A stretch of 36,418 nt of DNA from positions 1 to 36,418 of the forward strand of contig NZ_JUUO01000111.1 in NCBI RefSeq assembly GCF_001074975.1, given 5' to 3'. The notes under the pieces were generated by a model. The model did no database searches and was not told the DNA's origin. It saw only the letters and a program-made list of their open reading frames with translations. The stretch comes from Streptococcus pseudopneumoniae (GTDB lineage Bacteria; Bacillota; Bacilli; Lactobacillales; Streptococcaceae). A program made the translations under genes and the position numbers. Position 1 is the stretch's first letter; each line of letters begins with the position of its first letter. This document shows, one piece after another, positions 1 through 9,207 of this stretch.

Positions 1-73
1 AGTCAGCTCAAAACACTGTTTTGAGGTTGCAGATGGAAGCTGACGTGGTTTGAAGAGATTTTCGAAGAGTATA
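1..73 (+). repeat. BOX repeat, partial (boxB-boxC end)
   Basis: The sequence reads as the end of a BOX element: a boxB-like unit with the internal palindrome CAAAACACTGTTTTG, then a boxC unit ending in CGAAGAGTAT. The boxA end lies outside the window. It sits just downstream of the malD terminator. The boxC part matches the ends of the two complete BOX copies at 25078 and 34294, all in the same orientation. Confidence 0.9.
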
Positions 74-78
74 AAATG

Positions 79-117
79 AAAAAGGGTGGCGGGGATATAT
101 TATCCCTTGTCGCCACC
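79..117 (-). terminator. Terminator of the malXCD operon, overlapping the malD stop
   Basis: On the minus strand GGTGGCG pairs with CGCCACC (arms at 111-117 and 85-91), with an inner GGGATA/TATCCC stem. A T run follows (plus-strand A run at 79-83). The hairpin includes the last codons and the TAA of malD, so the terminator is partly coding. Confidence 0.8.
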
Positions 118-942
118 ACTTGTAAGTCCTGAAACAAAGTTCTTTTGTAGGAAGAAGAAGAGAATACAGATTGGAAGGGCGATGAGGATAGCACCTGCTG
201 AGAAGTAGGCGATCTTCATGTTTTTCACATTGCTAACGAAGGTTTGGAGACCTACGGCAACAGTAAAGTATTCTTTCTCACGAAGCAAGAAACTAGAGAG
301 GATGTAGTCTCCAAAAGGTCCCATGAAGGCCCAGAGAGCTTGTACGGCAACCATTGGGCGAACAAGTGGAAGAACAATTTGCCAGAAGCGGCGGAAGTGT
401 CCTGCACCGTCTAGTTTTGCAGATTCGTCTAGAGACATTGGCACTGTATCGAAGTAGCCCTTCATGAGCCAAGCATTCATCGGGATACCACCACCAACGT
501 AGAGGAAGATGAGGAACCAGCTGTGGTTAAGGGCGTTTAACATAAGTGCCATAACGAAGAAGGCTGTCAAAGCGGCCATTGTTGGCACCATTTGGATAAT
601 CAAGAAGAAGACCAAACTTTGTTTACGAGCCAAGAAGTTGTAACGGCTGTAGGCATAACCAGCAAGTACGATAATACTTGTTTGAACAGCCATAGTAATT
701 AAGGCGATAATCAAAGTGTTGAGGTACCAAGTACCGTACAAGGTTTCAGTGAAGAGGCCTTTAAAGTTATCAAAATTGAGGTCGATATTAGTATCTAGTT
801 TAAAGGCTGAGACGTTACCTGCTTTAAAGGCTGACATGATGGTAATCAAAAGTGGATAGATAATTACGATTGATAGGCCAATTAAGTAGAGGTAAGTAAG
901 GGTTTGAGTCAGTCTACGTTTGAGTTTAATTGAGTTATTCAT
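100..942 (-). CDS. malD: Maltosaccharide ABC transporter permease MalD
   Basis: This is an inner-membrane permease of the MalG type, 280 residues, with about six membrane segments. The cytoplasmic EAA-like loop reads [20 protein letters not shown], the site that docks the ATPase. I start it at the ATG at 942, not at an upstream in-frame ATG at 987 inside malC: the chosen start has GGAGG about ten bases upstream and lies one base after the malC stop. It is last in malX-malC-malD and should form the channel with MalC for maltodextrins captured by MalX. No ATPase is encoded here; in pneumococcus MsmK is known to serve several sugar importers. The coding end is built into the terminator hairpin. 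Confidence 0.95.
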   Translation of the reverse strand: MNNSIKLKRRLTQTLTYLYLIGLSIVIIYPLLITIMSAFKAGNVSAFKLDTNIDLNFDNFKGLFTETLYGTWYLNTLIIALITMAVQTSIIVLAGYAYSRYNFLARKQSLVFFLIIQMVPTMAALTAFFVMALMLNALNHSWFLIFLYVGGGIPMNAWLMKGYFDTVPMSLDESAKLDGAGHFRRFWQIVLPLVRPMVAVQALWAFMGPFGDYILSSFLLREKEYFTVAVGLQTFVSNVKNMKIAYFSAGAILIALPICILFFFLQKNFVSGLTSGGDKG

Positions 943-943
943 C

Positions 944-2236
944 TTAGACGTCCTCCATATCAAATGCGTGTAGTTTCTTGAATGCAATCATAGAGATTGA
1001 GATGACAATGATAGAGATAATCAAGGTAACAGCTGCCGCCATTGAGTATTGAGGAGATGTACCTGTTGTCAAACGGTAGATCCATGAGATCAAGATATCG
1101 GTTGAACCAGCTCCACCTCCGACACTACCAGGTCCTCCACCATTGAAGAGGTACATGATAGAGAAGTTGTTAAAGTTGAAGGTGTATTGGCTAATCAAAG
1201 TAGGTGCTGCAACAGCCAAGATCATTGGGAAAGTGATGTTGCGGAATTTTTGCCAAGCATTAGCACCGTCAATATAAGCTGCTTCGTAAAGGTCGTTAGG
1301 AATAGATTGTAAGATACCTAAAGTTAAAACGTAGATGTATGGGAATCCAAGCCAACCTTGCATCATAATCAAGGCAACCTTTGTCCAAGTAGGGTCTGTT
1401 TTCCAAGGGATAAGAGCACCATCAAGGAAAGGAAGGAATTTAGCAAAGATCGGCAAGACTTGAGTGTTGATAGCACCGACACTATCATTAAACATGTTTG
1501 AGAATGTCAAGATAGTGATGAAGGCTGGGACAGCCCAAGGAAGAAGGAAAATAACACCAAAGATACGTTTTCCTTTGATAAATGGTTGGTTAGCAATGAT
1601 AGCTGTGAAGATACCAATCACGATCTGTAAAGTTGAGGCAGATAAAGCCCAAATGATAGTCCAAGAAAGAACAGAACCGAAGGCAGAACGGAAGGTACTC
1701 AAGCTCCAAATGTTTGTAAAGTTTGTCAAACCAACCCAGTCCAACAATTTGTTTGGTGGCAAGTGTTGGAAGTCGTAGTTAGTAAAGGCAATCATCAAGG
1801 TTACGATAACTGGGAAGATGATTGCAAAAGTCATGGCAATATAAGATGGAATGATCAAGAGGTAAGGGAAGCCATTTTCATAGATTCCTTTGACCATTTC
1901 TTTAAAGGTAAGTGCTACTGGAATACCATTATTAATGTGTTTAGCAGTTGTATGTGCATCTTTAATATTTGAGAAATAAAAGAGTACATAAACAACTACA
2001 AAGATTAAATGGAAGGCACCACGAATCAGCATAAAGAGGGAATTGTCACGACCTGGCTTGTCACCAAGAGTGATGAGATTGCTCAATTCAGGGGCTGCAA
2101 GTGCTAGGAAATAAAGGACAAATACGATGGTTACACCAAGGAAGATAAAACCTTTGGCCTTTTGTTTATTGTAAATCTGTCCTAACCCAGGAATGATAGA
2201 CAGCAGGGCTGCTTTACTAGGTTGTTGCTTTTCCAT
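944..2236 (-). CDS. malC: Maltosaccharide ABC transporter permease MalC
   Basis: This is a MalF-type permease of 430 residues. The first ~120 residues carry hydrophobic stretches (starting [17 protein letters not shown]) typical of the longer MalF-like partner. The binding-protein-dependent transport domain fills the second half, with the EAA loop [21 protein letters not shown] chose the ATG at 2236 over the one at 2251 because AAAGGAG lies at proper distance upstream and overlaps the earlier ATG. It is separated from malX by 109 bases that hold a stable hairpin, and malD follows after a single base. Its partner is MalD, and its substrate is delivered by MalX. Confidence 0.95.
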   Translation of the reverse strand: MEKQQPSKAALLSIIPGLGQIYNKQKAKGFIFLGVTIVFVLYFLALAAPELSNLITLGDKPGRDNSLFMLIRGAFHLIFVVVYVLFYFSNIKDAHTTAKHINNGIPVALTFKEMVKGIYENGFPYLLIIPSYIAMTFAIIFPVIVTLMIAFTNYDFQHLPPNKLLDWVGLTNFTNIWSLSTFRSAFGSVLSWTIIWALSASTLQIVIGIFTAIIANQPFIKGKRIFGVIFLLPWAVPAFITILTFSNMFNDSVGAINTQVLPIFAKFLPFLDGALIPWKTDPTWTKVALIMMQGWLGFPYIYVLTLGILQSIPNDLYEAAYIDGANAWQKFRNITFPMILAVAAPTLISQYTFNFNNFSIMYLFNGGGPGSVGGGAGSTDILISWIYRLTTGTSPQYSMAAAVTLIISIIVISISMIAFKKLHAFDMEDV

Positions 2237-2303
2237 AATAACTCCTTTCATAGGATACTGGTTTCTAGATAAAACCTAAACTATTTGTGTTTTTGTTGAT
2301 AAA

Positions 2304-2337
2304 TTCAAAGGGGGATTTGATTTCCACCCCCCTTGAA
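2304..2337 (-). promoter_or_regulatory. malX-malC intergenic hairpin (mRNA processing/stability element)
   Basis: An 11-bp stem, TTCAAGGGGGG with CCCCCTTTGAA on the minus strand (one G-U), lies eight bases after the malX stop. No U-run follows, so it is not a classic terminator. As in other sugar-binding-protein operons it could protect the malX 3' end and give more MalX than permease. That role is inference. Confidence 0.7.
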
Positions 2338-2345
2338 CAAATTTT

Positions 2346-3617
2346 TTATTCACCAAATTTTTGTTTGATTGTTTCTTTGATCAATGTTACAGCATCGTTA
2401 GCAGCTGTTTTAGCATCTTTCTTACCACTTACAGCTTCAAACAACATTGTTTTAGCTGGGTCCCAAACAGCTGACATTTGAGAGATGTTTGGCATTGGTT
2501 GAGCGTTCTTGAACTGTTTGATAACAGCTGTTGTCAACTCATCATTTTTACCTTCAGCGTATGAACGAGCTTCAGTGTTAGCTGGGATTTCATTAGTTTT
2601 ATCGTAGAAGGCTTTTTGTTGTTCAGTTGAAACAAGGAAGTCTACAAATTTTTGAGCAGCTTCAAGGTTCTTAGTGCTTGATGGGATGATCCAAGCTTTA
2701 CCACCACCAAATGCTGCGTAGTCTTTTCCGTTTGGAAGAGTTGGGATAGTTGCAACACCGTAGTTTACTTTAGCGTCTTTGAAGGCTTGAGCTTTCCAAG
2801 GTCCATCGATGATAGCAGCTGTTTTACCTTCTTGGAATTGAGTTTGGATTAGGTTTCCAGCTCCTTCCGTATCTTGCATACCTTTAGGCCATTTTTCATA
2901 CCAAGTTTTAGCGTATTCTACACCTTTGATAGCGCCGTCGTTTGCAAGACCGATGTCTTTAGCGTCTTTACCGTTTTGTCCGAATACGTAACCGCCGTTA
3001 CCAGCAAGAAGTCCGTATGCAAAGTAGAAGTTTGTCCAGTCAGCTAGGAAAGCAGAAGTTTTTCCATCTTCTCCAGCGAATGCGTATTTGCTATCTTTAG
3101 CAAGGTTTTCCAAGTCAGCAAATGTTTTTGGAGCTTCTTTTACCAAGTCTTTGTTGTAGTACATAACAAGTGATTCGATAACGGCAGGAGCACCGTAAAC
3201 TTTACCGTCAGCAGCTGTTACAAGAGATTTAGTTTTATCATCTGTTTTAGCACCGTCGCTCAATTTCACTTCTGAAAGTTGTCCGTCAGTACCAAGGCTA
3301 CCTACACGGTCGTATGGAGCCATCATAACGTCAGGAGCTTGACCTGATTGGTTGTCAAGAGAAAGTTTGTCAAGCCCACCCATTTGGTCACCAGATTTGA
3401 TGTTAACTGTTGTTCCTGATTGTTCTTTATAAGCTTTAGCTACTGTTTCAGCATAAGCTTTGTATTGGTCCTCAACGTAAAGAGTGATTTCTTTTGCTTC
3501 AGATGAACCAGAATCAGCAGGTTTATCGGCAGTTTTGCTTCCGCAAGCTACCAAAAGCAAGCTAGCAAGTGTAGCAGTTCCAAGCACAGCAGCGCTCTTC
3601 ATGAATTTAGATGACAT
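2346..3617 (-). CDS. malX: Maltose/maltodextrin-binding lipoprotein MalX
   Basis: This is the extracellular solute-binding lipoprotein of the maltosaccharide importer, 423 residues. It has a type II signal peptide with lipobox LVAC, so Cys25 would be lipidated, followed by a short Lys/Ser-rich linker (residues 26-43) and an SBP family 1 fold. The ATG at 3617 is preceded by AGGAGG. It is first in the malXCD operon and reads from the promoter at 3686-3714, with a MalR-type operator in the leader. Family knowledge from pneumococcus says MalX binds maltodextrins from starch or host glycogen breakdown; the specificity cannot be read from this sequence. Confidence 0.96.
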   Translation of the reverse strand: MSSKFMKSAAVLGTATLASLLLVACGSKTADKPADSGSSEAKEITLYVEDQYKAYAETVAKAYKEQSGTTVNIKSGDQMGGLDKLSLDNQSGQAPDVMMAPYDRVGSLGTDGQLSEVKLSDGAKTDDKTKSLVTAADGKVYGAPAVIESLVMYYNKDLVKEAPKTFADLENLAKDSKYAFAGEDGKTSAFLADWTNFYFAYGLLAGNGGYVFGQNGKDAKDIGLANDGAIKGVEYAKTWYEKWPKGMQDTEGAGNLIQTQFQEGKTAAIIDGPWKAQAFKDAKVNYGVATIPTLPNGKDYAAFGGGKAWIIPSSTKNLEAAQKFVDFLVSTEQQKAFYDKTNEIPANTEARSYAEGKNDELTTAVIKQFKNAQPMPNISQMSAVWDPAKTMLFEAVSGKKDAKTAANDAVTLIKETIKQKFGE

Positions 3618-3655
3618 AGTGTATTCCTCCTAAAGAATAACAAATTTTATAATGA

Positions 3656-3674
3656 GGAAACGCAAACGTTTTCC
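3656..3674. promoter_or_regulatory. MalR-type operator in the malX leader
   Basis: The near-palindrome GGAAACGCAAACGTTTTCC contains the core CGCAAACGTTT shared with the operator at 4046. It lies just downstream of the predicted malX start site. This placement would block transcription when the LacI-family MalR is bound. MalR control of both mal promoters is established in pneumococcus; the exact sites here are read from the sequence. Confidence 0.85.
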
Positions 3675-3685
3675 TTTATGGGACT

Positions 3686-3714
3686 AGTATAGCACAAATA
3701 GAAAACGGTTGCAA
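3686..3714 (-). promoter_or_regulatory. malX promoter
   Basis: On the minus strand the -35 is TTGCAA (3709-3714) and the -10 is TATACT (3686-3691), with a 17-bp spacer. The start would be near 3679. Both hexamers and the spacer length are identical to those of the malQ promoter on the other side. Confidence 0.88.
3700..3713. promoter_or_regulatory. cre-like site over the malX -35
   Basis: AGAAAACGGTTGCA matches 12 of 14 positions of the CcpA site consensus TGWAARCGYTWNCW and overlaps the malX -35. A second 12/14 match, at 3755-3768, lies farther upstream. CcpA binding is not shown. Confidence 0.45.
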
Positions 3715-3945
3715 GTGTTTTTTTGTAAAAATTTTAAAAAAATTTCACGGAAAGGGTAAGCGTTTTATTTGTTTATAATAGAAGAAAAATCAGAAAATAT
3801 ATTTTCATGATTTTACTGAAATTATTTAGGGAAACGATTGCCTAAATTTTGAACAAAAAATAAATTGCTCTAGACCAAAAGTAGGCTAAGTTGAGCCTTC
3901 TATTTGTAGTTGAAGAAGATTTTGTAAATAGAAAAGAAAAATGTA

Positions 3946-3957
3946 TATGTATACATA
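3946..3957. promoter_or_regulatory. 12-bp palindrome in the mal intergenic region
   Basis: TATGTATACATA is a perfect palindrome. It lies between the two mal promoters, about 50 bp upstream of the malQ -35, among A/T tracts that could act as UP elements. I do not know a protein for it. The rest of 3715-3999 shows no reading frame I would believe. Confidence 0.3.
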
Positions 3958-3999
3958 AAGAAGGACAAGTTTTTTTAAAAAAATAATCAAAAAGTTTTT

Positions 4000-4013
4000 T
4001 AAAAACGCTTGCA
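4000..4013. promoter_or_regulatory. cre-like site over the malQ -35
   Basis: TAAAAACGCTTGCA matches 13 of 14 positions of the CcpA consensus (only G2 differs) and overlaps the malQ -35 at 4009. It mirrors the weaker site at the malX promoter. CcpA control is inference. Confidence 0.5.
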
Positions 4014-4037
4014 ATTATTCCAAAAATAAAGTATACT
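4009..4037 (+). promoter_or_regulatory. malQ-malP promoter
   Basis: The -35 is TTGCAA (4009-4014) and the -10 is TATACT (4032-4037), with a 17-bp spacer and a start near 4044. The operator at 4046 begins right after the start site. Confidence 0.9.
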
Positions 4038-4045
4038 TATCTTAA

Positions 4046-4059
4046 CGCAAACGTTTGCG
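4046..4059. promoter_or_regulatory. MalR-type operator, perfect palindrome
   Basis: CGCAAACGTTTGCG is a perfect 14-bp palindrome with a central CG, as expected for a LacI-family regulator, and sits at the start of the malQ transcript. It is more symmetrical than the malX operator, so the enzyme operon may be held more tightly. Confidence 0.9.
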
Positions 4060-4103
4060 CCCAAAAATGAAAATTTAAACTACTAATACACGAGGTGTTG
4101 TTT

Positions 4104-5621
4104 ATGAAAAAACGTCAAAGTGGTGTGTTGATGCACATCTCTTCTCTACCAGGAGCCTACGGAATCGGATCGTTTGGTCAAAGTGCTTACGACTTCGTTG
4201 ATTTCTTGGTCCGTACAAAACAACGTTACTGGCAAATCCTTCCATTAGGAACAACTAGTTACGGAGATTCTCCTTACCAGTCTTTCTCAGCCTTCGCAGG
4301 AAACACTCATTTTATCGATTTGGATATCTTGGTGGAGCAAGGTTTGTTGGAAGCAAGTGACCTTGAAGGAGTTGACTTTGGTAGCGATGCGTCTGAAGTT
4401 GACTATGCTAAGATTTACTATGCACGTCGTCCTCTTTTAGAAAAAGCGGTGAAACGTTTCTTTGAAGTCGGAGATGTTAAAGATTTTGAGAAATTTGCTC
4501 AAGACAACCAATCATGGCTTGAGCTCTTTGCTGAGTATATGGCTATCAAAGAGCATTTTGACAATCTTGCTTGGACTGAATGGCCAGATGCTGATGCTCG
4601 TGTTCGTAAAGCTTCAGCACTTGAAAGCTACCGTGAGCAATTGGCAGACAAGTTGGTTTACCACCGTGTGACTCAATACTTCTTCTTCCAACAATGGTTG
4701 AAATTGAAAGCTTACGCTAACGACAACCACATCGAAATCGTTGGGGACATGCCAATCTACGTAGCGGAAGATTCAAGCGATATGTGGGCAAATCCACATC
4801 TCTTCAAGACAGATGTCAACGGTAAGGCGACTTGCATAGCAGGATGCCCACCAGATGAGTTTTCTGCAACTGGTCAGCTTTGGGGTAACCCAATCTATGA
4901 TTGGGAAGCAATGGACAAAGACGGCTACAAATGGTGGATTGAACGCTTGCGTGAAAGCTTCAAAATCTATGATATCGTTCGTATCGACCACTTCCGCGGC
5001 TTCGAATCTTACTGGGAAATCCCTGCTGGTTCCGATACAGCAGCACCTGGTGAGTGGGTGAAAGGTCCGGGCTACAAGCTTTTTGCAGCCGTTAAGGAAG
5101 AACTTGGTGAGCTAAACATCATCGCAGAAGACCTTGGCTTCATGACAGATGAAGTTATTGAGTTGCGTGAACGTACTGGCTTCCCAGGAATGAAGATTCT
5201 TCAATTTGCCTTCAACCCAGAAGACGAAAGTATCGATAGCCCACACTTGGCACCTGCTAACTCAGTTATGTACACAGGAACTCACGATAATAACACGGTC
5301 CTTGGTTGGTACCGTAACGAGATCGATGATGCGACTCGTGAGTACATGGCTCGCTACACTAACCGTAAAGAATACGAAACAGTTCCACACGCTATGCTTC
5401 GTACAGCCTTTTCATCAGTTAGCTTCATGGCAATTGCAACTATGCAAGATTTGCTAGAATTGGATGAGGCAGCTCGTATGAACTTCCCATCTACCCTTGG
5501 TGGAAACTGGTCTTGGCGCATGACTGAAGATCAATTGACACCAGCTGTCGAGGAAGGTTTGCTTGACTTGACAACAATCTATCGACGAATTAATGAAAAT
5601 TTGGTAGAATTAAAGAAATAA
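4104..5621 (+). CDS. malQ: 4-alpha-glucanotransferase (amylomaltase)
   Basis: This GH77 enzyme of 505 residues (called MalM in pneumococcus) moves glucan units between maltodextrins, releasing glucose and longer chains that MalP can use. The catalytic set is visible: nucleophile Asp295 in RIDHFRGF, acid/base Glu342 in AEDLG, and Asp395 in GTHDNNT. I start it at the ATG at 4104; the in-frame GTG at 4095 lies inside the GAGGTG ribosome-binding site. It opens the malQ-malP operon, with malP 25 bases on. Codon use is strongly biased to preferred streptococcal codons, suggesting high expression when induced. Confidence 0.96.
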   Translation: MKKRQSGVLMHISSLPGAYGIGSFGQSAYDFVDFLVRTKQRYWQILPLGTTSYGDSPYQSFSAFAGNTHFIDLDILVEQGLLEASDLEGVDFGSDASEVDYAKIYYARRPLLEKAVKRFFEVGDVKDFEKFAQDNQSWLELFAEYMAIKEHFDNLAWTEWPDADARVRKASALESYREQLADKLVYHRVTQYFFFQQWLKLKAYANDNHIEIVGDMPIYVAEDSSDMWANPHLFKTDVNGKATCIAGCPPDEFSATGQLWGNPIYDWEAMDKDGYKWWIERLRESFKIYDIVRIDHFRGFESYWEIPAGSDTAAPGEWVKGPGYKLFAAVKEELGELNIIAEDLGFMTDEVIELRERTGFPGMKILQFAFNPEDESIDSPHLAPANSVMYTGTHDNNTVLGWYRNEIDDATREYMARYTNRKEYETVPHAMLRTAFSSVSFMAIATMQDLLELDEAARMNFPSTLGGNWSWRMTEDQLTPAVEEGLLDLTTIYRRINENLVELKK

Positions 5622-5646
5622 TACAATATCAGGAGACACCTTAAAC

Positions 5647-7905
5647 ATGTTATCACTACAAGAATTTGTACAAAATCGTTACAATAAAACCATTGCAGAA
5701 TGTGGCAATGAAGAGCTTTACCTTGCTCTTCTTAACTACAGCAAGCTTGCAAGCAGCAAAAAACCAGTTAACACTGGTAAGAAAAAAGTTTACTACATCT
5801 CAGCTGAGTTCTTGATTGGTAAACTTTTGTCAAACAACTTGATCAACCTTGGTCTTTACGACGATGTTAAAAAAGAGCTTACAGCTGCAGGTAAAGACTT
5901 GATCGAAGTTGAAGAAGTTGAATTGGAACCATCTCTTGGTAATGGTGGTTTGGGACGTTTGGCTGCCTGCTTTATCGACTCAATTGCTACTCTTGGTTTG
6001 AACGGTGACGGTGTTGGTCTTAACTACCACTTTGGTCTATTCCAACAAGTTCTTAAAAACAACCAACAAGAAACAATTCCAAATGCATGGTTGACAGAGC
6101 AAAACTGGTTGGTTCGCTCAAGCCGTAGCTACCAAGTACCATTTGCAGACTTTACTTTGACATCAACTCTTTACGATATTGATGTTACTGGTTATGAAAC
6201 AGCAACTAAAAACCGCTTGCGTTTGTTTGACTTGGATTCAGTTGATTCTTCTATTATTAAAGATGGTATCAACTTTGACAAGACAGATATCGCTCGCAAC
6301 TTGACTCTCTTCCTTTACCCAGATGATAGTGACCGTCAAGGTGAATTGCTCCGTATCTTCCAACAATACTTCATGGTTTCAAACGGTGCGCAATTGATCA
6401 TCGACGAAGCAATCGAAAAAGGAAGCAACTTGCATGACCTTGCTGACTACGCAGTTGTACAAATCAACGATACTCACCCATCAATGGTTATCCCTGAATT
6501 GATCCGTCTTTTGACTGCACGTGGTATCGAGCTTGACGAAGCAATCTCAATCGTTCGTAGCATGACTGCCTACACTAACCACACAATCCTTGCTGAAGCC
6601 CTTGAAAAATGGCCTCTTGAATTCTTGCAAGAAGTGGTTCCTCACTTGGTACCAATCATCGAAGAATTGGATCGTCGTGTGAAAGCAGAATACAAAGATC
6701 CAGCTGTTCAAATTATCGATGAGAGCGGACGTGTTCACATGGCTCACATGGATATCCACTACGGATACAGCGTTAACGGGGTTGCAGCACTTCACACTGA
6801 AATCTTGAAAAATTCTGAGTTGAAAGCTTTCTACGACCTTTACCCAGAAAAATTCAACAACAAAACAAACGGTATCACTTTCCGTCGTTGGCTCATGCAT
6901 GCTAACCCAAGATTGTCTCACTACTTGGATGAGATTCTTGGAGAAGGTTGGCACCATGAAGCAGATGAGCTTGAAAAACTCTTGTCTTATGAAGACAAAG
7001 CAGCTGTCAAAGAAAAATTGGAAAGCATCAAGGCTCACAACAAACGTAAATTGGCTCGTCACTTGAAAGAACACCAAGGTGTAGAAATCAATCCAAACTC
7101 TATCTTTGATATCCAAATCAAACGTCTTCACGAGTACAAACGCCAACAAATGAACGCTTTGTACGTGATCCACAAATACCTTGACATCAAAGCTGGTAAC
7201 ATCCCTGCTCGTCCAATCACAATCTTATTTGGTGGTAAAGCAGCTCCAGCCTATACAATCGCTCAAGACATCATCCACTTGATTCTTTGCATGTCAGAAG
7301 TTATTGCTAACGATCCAGCAGTAGCTCCACACTTGCAAGTAGTTATGGTTGAAAACTACAACGTTACTGCAGCAAGCTTCCTTATCCCAGCATGTGATAT
7401 CTCAGAACAAATCTCACTTGCTTCTAAAGAAGCTTCAGGTACTGGTAACATGAAATTCATGTTGAACGGAGCTTTGACTCTTGGTACTATGGACGGAGCT
7501 AACGTGGAGATCGCTGAGTTGGTTGGTGATGAAAACATCTACATCTTTGGTGAAGATTCAGAAACTGTTATCGACCTTTACGCAAAAGCAGCTTACAAAT
7601 CAAGCGAATTCTACGCTCGTGAAGCTATCAAACCATTGGTTGACTTCATCGTTAGCGATGCAGTTCTTGCAGCTGGAAACAAAGAGCGCTTGGAACGTCT
7701 TTACAATGAATTGATCAACAAAGACTGGTTCATGACTCTTCTTGACTTGGAAGACTACATCAAAGTGAAAGAGCAAATGCTTGCTGACTATGAAGACCGT
7801 GACGCATGGTTGGATAAAGTTATCGTTAACATTTCTAAAGCAGGATTCTTCTCATCTGACCGTACAATCGCTCAGTATAACGAAGATATCTGGCACTTGA
7901 ACTAA
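5647..7905 (+). CDS. malP: Maltodextrin/glycogen phosphorylase
   Basis: This is a GT35 phosphorylase of 752 residues that releases glucose-1-phosphate from alpha-1,4-glucans. The PLP-binding segment is clear: [11 protein letters not shown] with Lys603, followed by GTMDGANVE. The early [17 protein letters not shown] segment is also typical. It is shorter than animal enzymes because it lacks the long regulatory N-terminus, as usual for bacterial maltodextrin phosphorylases. An AGGAG precedes the ATG. It is the second gene of the operon, ends in a strong terminator at 7935, and shares the biased codon use of malQ. It works on chains made by MalQ. Confidence 0.97.
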   Translation: MLSLQEFVQNRYNKTIAECGNEELYLALLNYSKLASSKKPVNTGKKKVYYISAEFLIGKLLSNNLINLGLYDDVKKELTAAGKDLIEVEEVELEPSLGNGGLGRLAACFIDSIATLGLNGDGVGLNYHFGLFQQVLKNNQQETIPNAWLTEQNWLVRSSRSYQVPFADFTLTSTLYDIDVTGYETATKNRLRLFDLDSVDSSIIKDGINFDKTDIARNLTLFLYPDDSDRQGELLRIFQQYFMVSNGAQLIIDEAIEKGSNLHDLADYAVVQINDTHPSMVIPELIRLLTARGIELDEAISIVRSMTAYTNHTILAEALEKWPLEFLQEVVPHLVPIIEELDRRVKAEYKDPAVQIIDESGRVHMAHMDIHYGYSVNGVAALHTEILKNSELKAFYDLYPEKFNNKTNGITFRRWLMHANPRLSHYLDEILGEGWHHEADELEKLLSYEDKAAVKEKLESIKAHNKRKLARHLKEHQGVEINPNSIFDIQIKRLHEYKRQQMNALYVIHKYLDIKAGNIPARPITILFGGKAAPAYTIAQDIIHLILCMSEVIANDPAVAPHLQVVMVENYNVTAASFLIPACDISEQISLASKEASGTGNMKFMLNGALTLGTMDGANVEIAELVGDENIYIFGEDSETVIDLYAKAAYKSSEFYAREAIKPLVDFIVSDAVLAAGNKERLERLYNELINKDWFMTLLDLEDYIKVKEQMLADYEDRDAWLDKVIVNISKAGFFSSDRTIAQYNEDIWHLN

Positions 7906-7934
7906 GATACAAGATTTATACTAATACATTTTGT

Positions 7935-7968
7935 AAAAAAGCGAGTTTCGATTGAAATTCGCTTTTTT
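7935..7968 (+). terminator. malP terminator
   Basis: A stem of about 15 bp runs from AAAAAAGCGA to TCGCTTTTTT, with an inner GTTTC/GAAAT stem and a GATT loop, and ends in six T. It lies 30 bp after the malP stop. Confidence 0.92.
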
Positions 7969-7986
7969 AAATGTTGTGAATTTTAG

Positions 7987-8076
7987 TCAATCCTGTCTAA
8001 AAATAGGGAAATTATAGATGCAGTGAAGGCTTTAAATGCTGGTTTTTACGGTATTCAGCCTTATATTTCTTCGTAG
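7987..8076 (+). pseudogene. Possible remnant of a response-regulator-like gene
   Basis: A 29-codon open stretch without a start codon ends at a TAG. It reads SILSKNREIIDAVKALNA and on to PYISS. This resembles the helix that links receiver and LuxR-type output domains in NarL-like regulators. No rest of such a gene is present on either side, so at most it is a leftover fragment. It could also be chance. Confidence 0.22.
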
Positions 8077-8094
8077 TTGATTACCTCATATTTC

Positions 8095-8123
8095 TTGCAT
8101 CCGTTTACATCAAGTATTATAAT
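8095..8123 (+). promoter_or_regulatory. Promoter of small-protein cassette copy 1
   Basis: The -35 is TTGCAT (8095-8100) and the -10 is TATAAT (8118-8123), with a 17-bp spacer, 26 bases before the ATG at 8150. Confidence 0.75.
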
Positions 8124-8149
8124 ATAATTGTAGGAAAGAAGGTGTTTTT

Positions 8150-8356
8150 ATGTGGAAAAAATATTTCTCAAAATATAAATGGACTGATTTATTTTGGATA
8201 TTATTTGTGATTTTGACATGCCTCTTGACGGGTAATAGTACTCTTTTTCCACTTACCCATCAAGAAATCTCTTATCATGGCTGCTATTTGGGGATTACAC
8301 TTGCCTTATTTCACTTGCTATTTATTGATAAATTTGTTATTTCGAATCGAAAATAA
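8150..8356 (+). CDS. Small membrane protein, cassette copy 1, first gene
   Basis: This is a 68-residue protein of unknown function. A basic start (WKKYFSKYKW) is followed by a membrane segment (about residues 13-27), a polar loop with a conserved THQEISYHG stretch, a second membrane segment (about 47-62) and a basic tail KFVISNRK. The N-in/C-in hairpin topology is inferred. It is real because a diverged paralogue at 10805-11020 keeps 60 of 66 aligned residues. AAGGTG precedes the ATG. It is followed by the 56-residue gene at 8412, apparently as a two-gene unit. Confidence 0.7.
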   Translation: MWKKYFSKYKWTDLFWILFVILTCLLTGNSTLFPLTHQEISYHGCYLGITLALFHLLFIDKFVISNRK

Positions 8357-8411
8357 AGTTTAGAGCTATGCTTGACTGTGTACTTTTAGGATTGATTTTG
8401 GAGTGAAGATT

Positions 8412-8582
8412 TTGTCTCTATTATTTATTATTTTAAATTTGTTTATCTTGTACAAGGTTTATTCTTTGAGACGGGAAAAATCGAAGTACTTGATTTATAC
8501 GGCCTATATCCTATTTGGGGTAAATGTAATATATGGTATTCAATGCTTATTAAAAGAACTAGTTTCAAAGATTTCCACTTAA
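8412..8582 (+). CDS. Small membrane protein, cassette copy 1, second gene
   Basis: I find a 56-codon frame starting at TTG (8412) with GGAG upstream; an in-frame GTG at 8403 is an alternative. The product begins MSLLFIILNLFILYK, one membrane segment, then a basic stretch SLRREKSKYL, then a second hydrophobic segment (IYTAYILFGVNVIYGI) and a short tail. The paralogue at 11076-11246 keeps the frame and stop with mostly conservative changes, which supports translation. It is too short, and lacks an ATG, to be called easily. Function unknown; it likely works with the preceding gene. Confidence 0.6.
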   Translation: MSLLFIILNLFILYKVYSLRREKSKYLIYTAYILFGVNVIYGIQCLLKELVSKIST

Positions 8583-8769
8583 TGTGTATAGAAACTCCAG
8601 TGATTTTTGCATAACAAAACGCATAAGATTAAGGTTTTTGAGTACTGACCCCAAAAAGTTAGACAATTATTTATCCGAAGGATTTAGTTCTGTACTGAAC
8701 AGGACTAAGTCCTTTTAGTTTTACCTTAATTCGTTTATTGTTGTAGTAATCAATATAGTCTACAATAGC

Positions 8770-9207
8770 TTATTCCAATTGGTTAAACGACTGAAACGTT
8801 TTCTCGTAACCATAAAACATCTCCGATTTCAGAATGCCAAAGAAGGACTCCATCATACCGTTGTCTGGGCTGTTACCTTTGCGCGACATAGATGGCTGAA
8901 TTCCCTCACTCTCAAGAAACTGATGATAAAAATCGTGTCGATATTGCCAGCCTTGGTCACTATGGAGAATGGTATTCTCGTAATGTTCCTCACCGAAAGC
9001 CTGGTCTAACATATCTTTCACTTGTTCTAAGTTCGGCGAACAAGAAAGATTAAAAGCAATAATTTCGCTGTTAAAACCATCTAAAACTGGTGATAAGTAA
9101 AGCTCTTGGTCCTTATCTGGTTTATCTAGCTGTTTCAAGTGATAGTAGTAGGTCGAACGAGCGAGTTTAATGGCTTTTAGAAGAATATCTAACGAAAACT
9201 CAGTCAT
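8770..9207 (-). pseudogene. IS150-like transposase OrfB, internally deleted
   Basis: The frame keeps the OrfB start ([20 protein letters not shown]) and the last two catalytic blocks (HSDQGWQY with the second Asp, and PDNGMMESFFG with the Glu). Compared with copy B it lacks 99 residues between KPDKDQE and LYLSPVLD. That removes the HTH_21-like segment and the first catalytic Asp of YTDVTEF. The deletion, equal to 297 bp, is in frame. A second lesion changes CAA to TAA after FNQLE (stop at 8770-8772), cutting about 30 C-terminal residues. In an intact element OrfB is made as an OrfAB fusion by -1 frameshifting. Confidence 0.88.

Larger units (their letters stand above)
8106..8640 (+). repeat. 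Duplicated cassette, copy 1
   Basis: This segment matches 10768-11304 in direct orientation; the match is strong from about 8150 to 8640 and weaker over the promoter. It covers the promoter, both small genes and the left half of the terminator. The right half of the terminator is missing because the IS begins here. Confidence 0.9.

Noticed and set aside
3-194. 63-codon minus-strand frame across the BOX and malD end
   Set aside because: Made of BOX sequence and out-of-frame malD; low-complexity serine-rich product.
3820-3850. Third mal operator (AAACGATTGCC)
   Set aside because: Matches only about 10 of 14 cre positions and is not palindromic; likely chance in AT-rich spacer.
6547-7173. 208-codon antisense frame inside malP
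   Set aside because: malP has strong family motifs and biased codons; the antisense frame is the mirror of that bias, with no ribosome site or recognisable domain.
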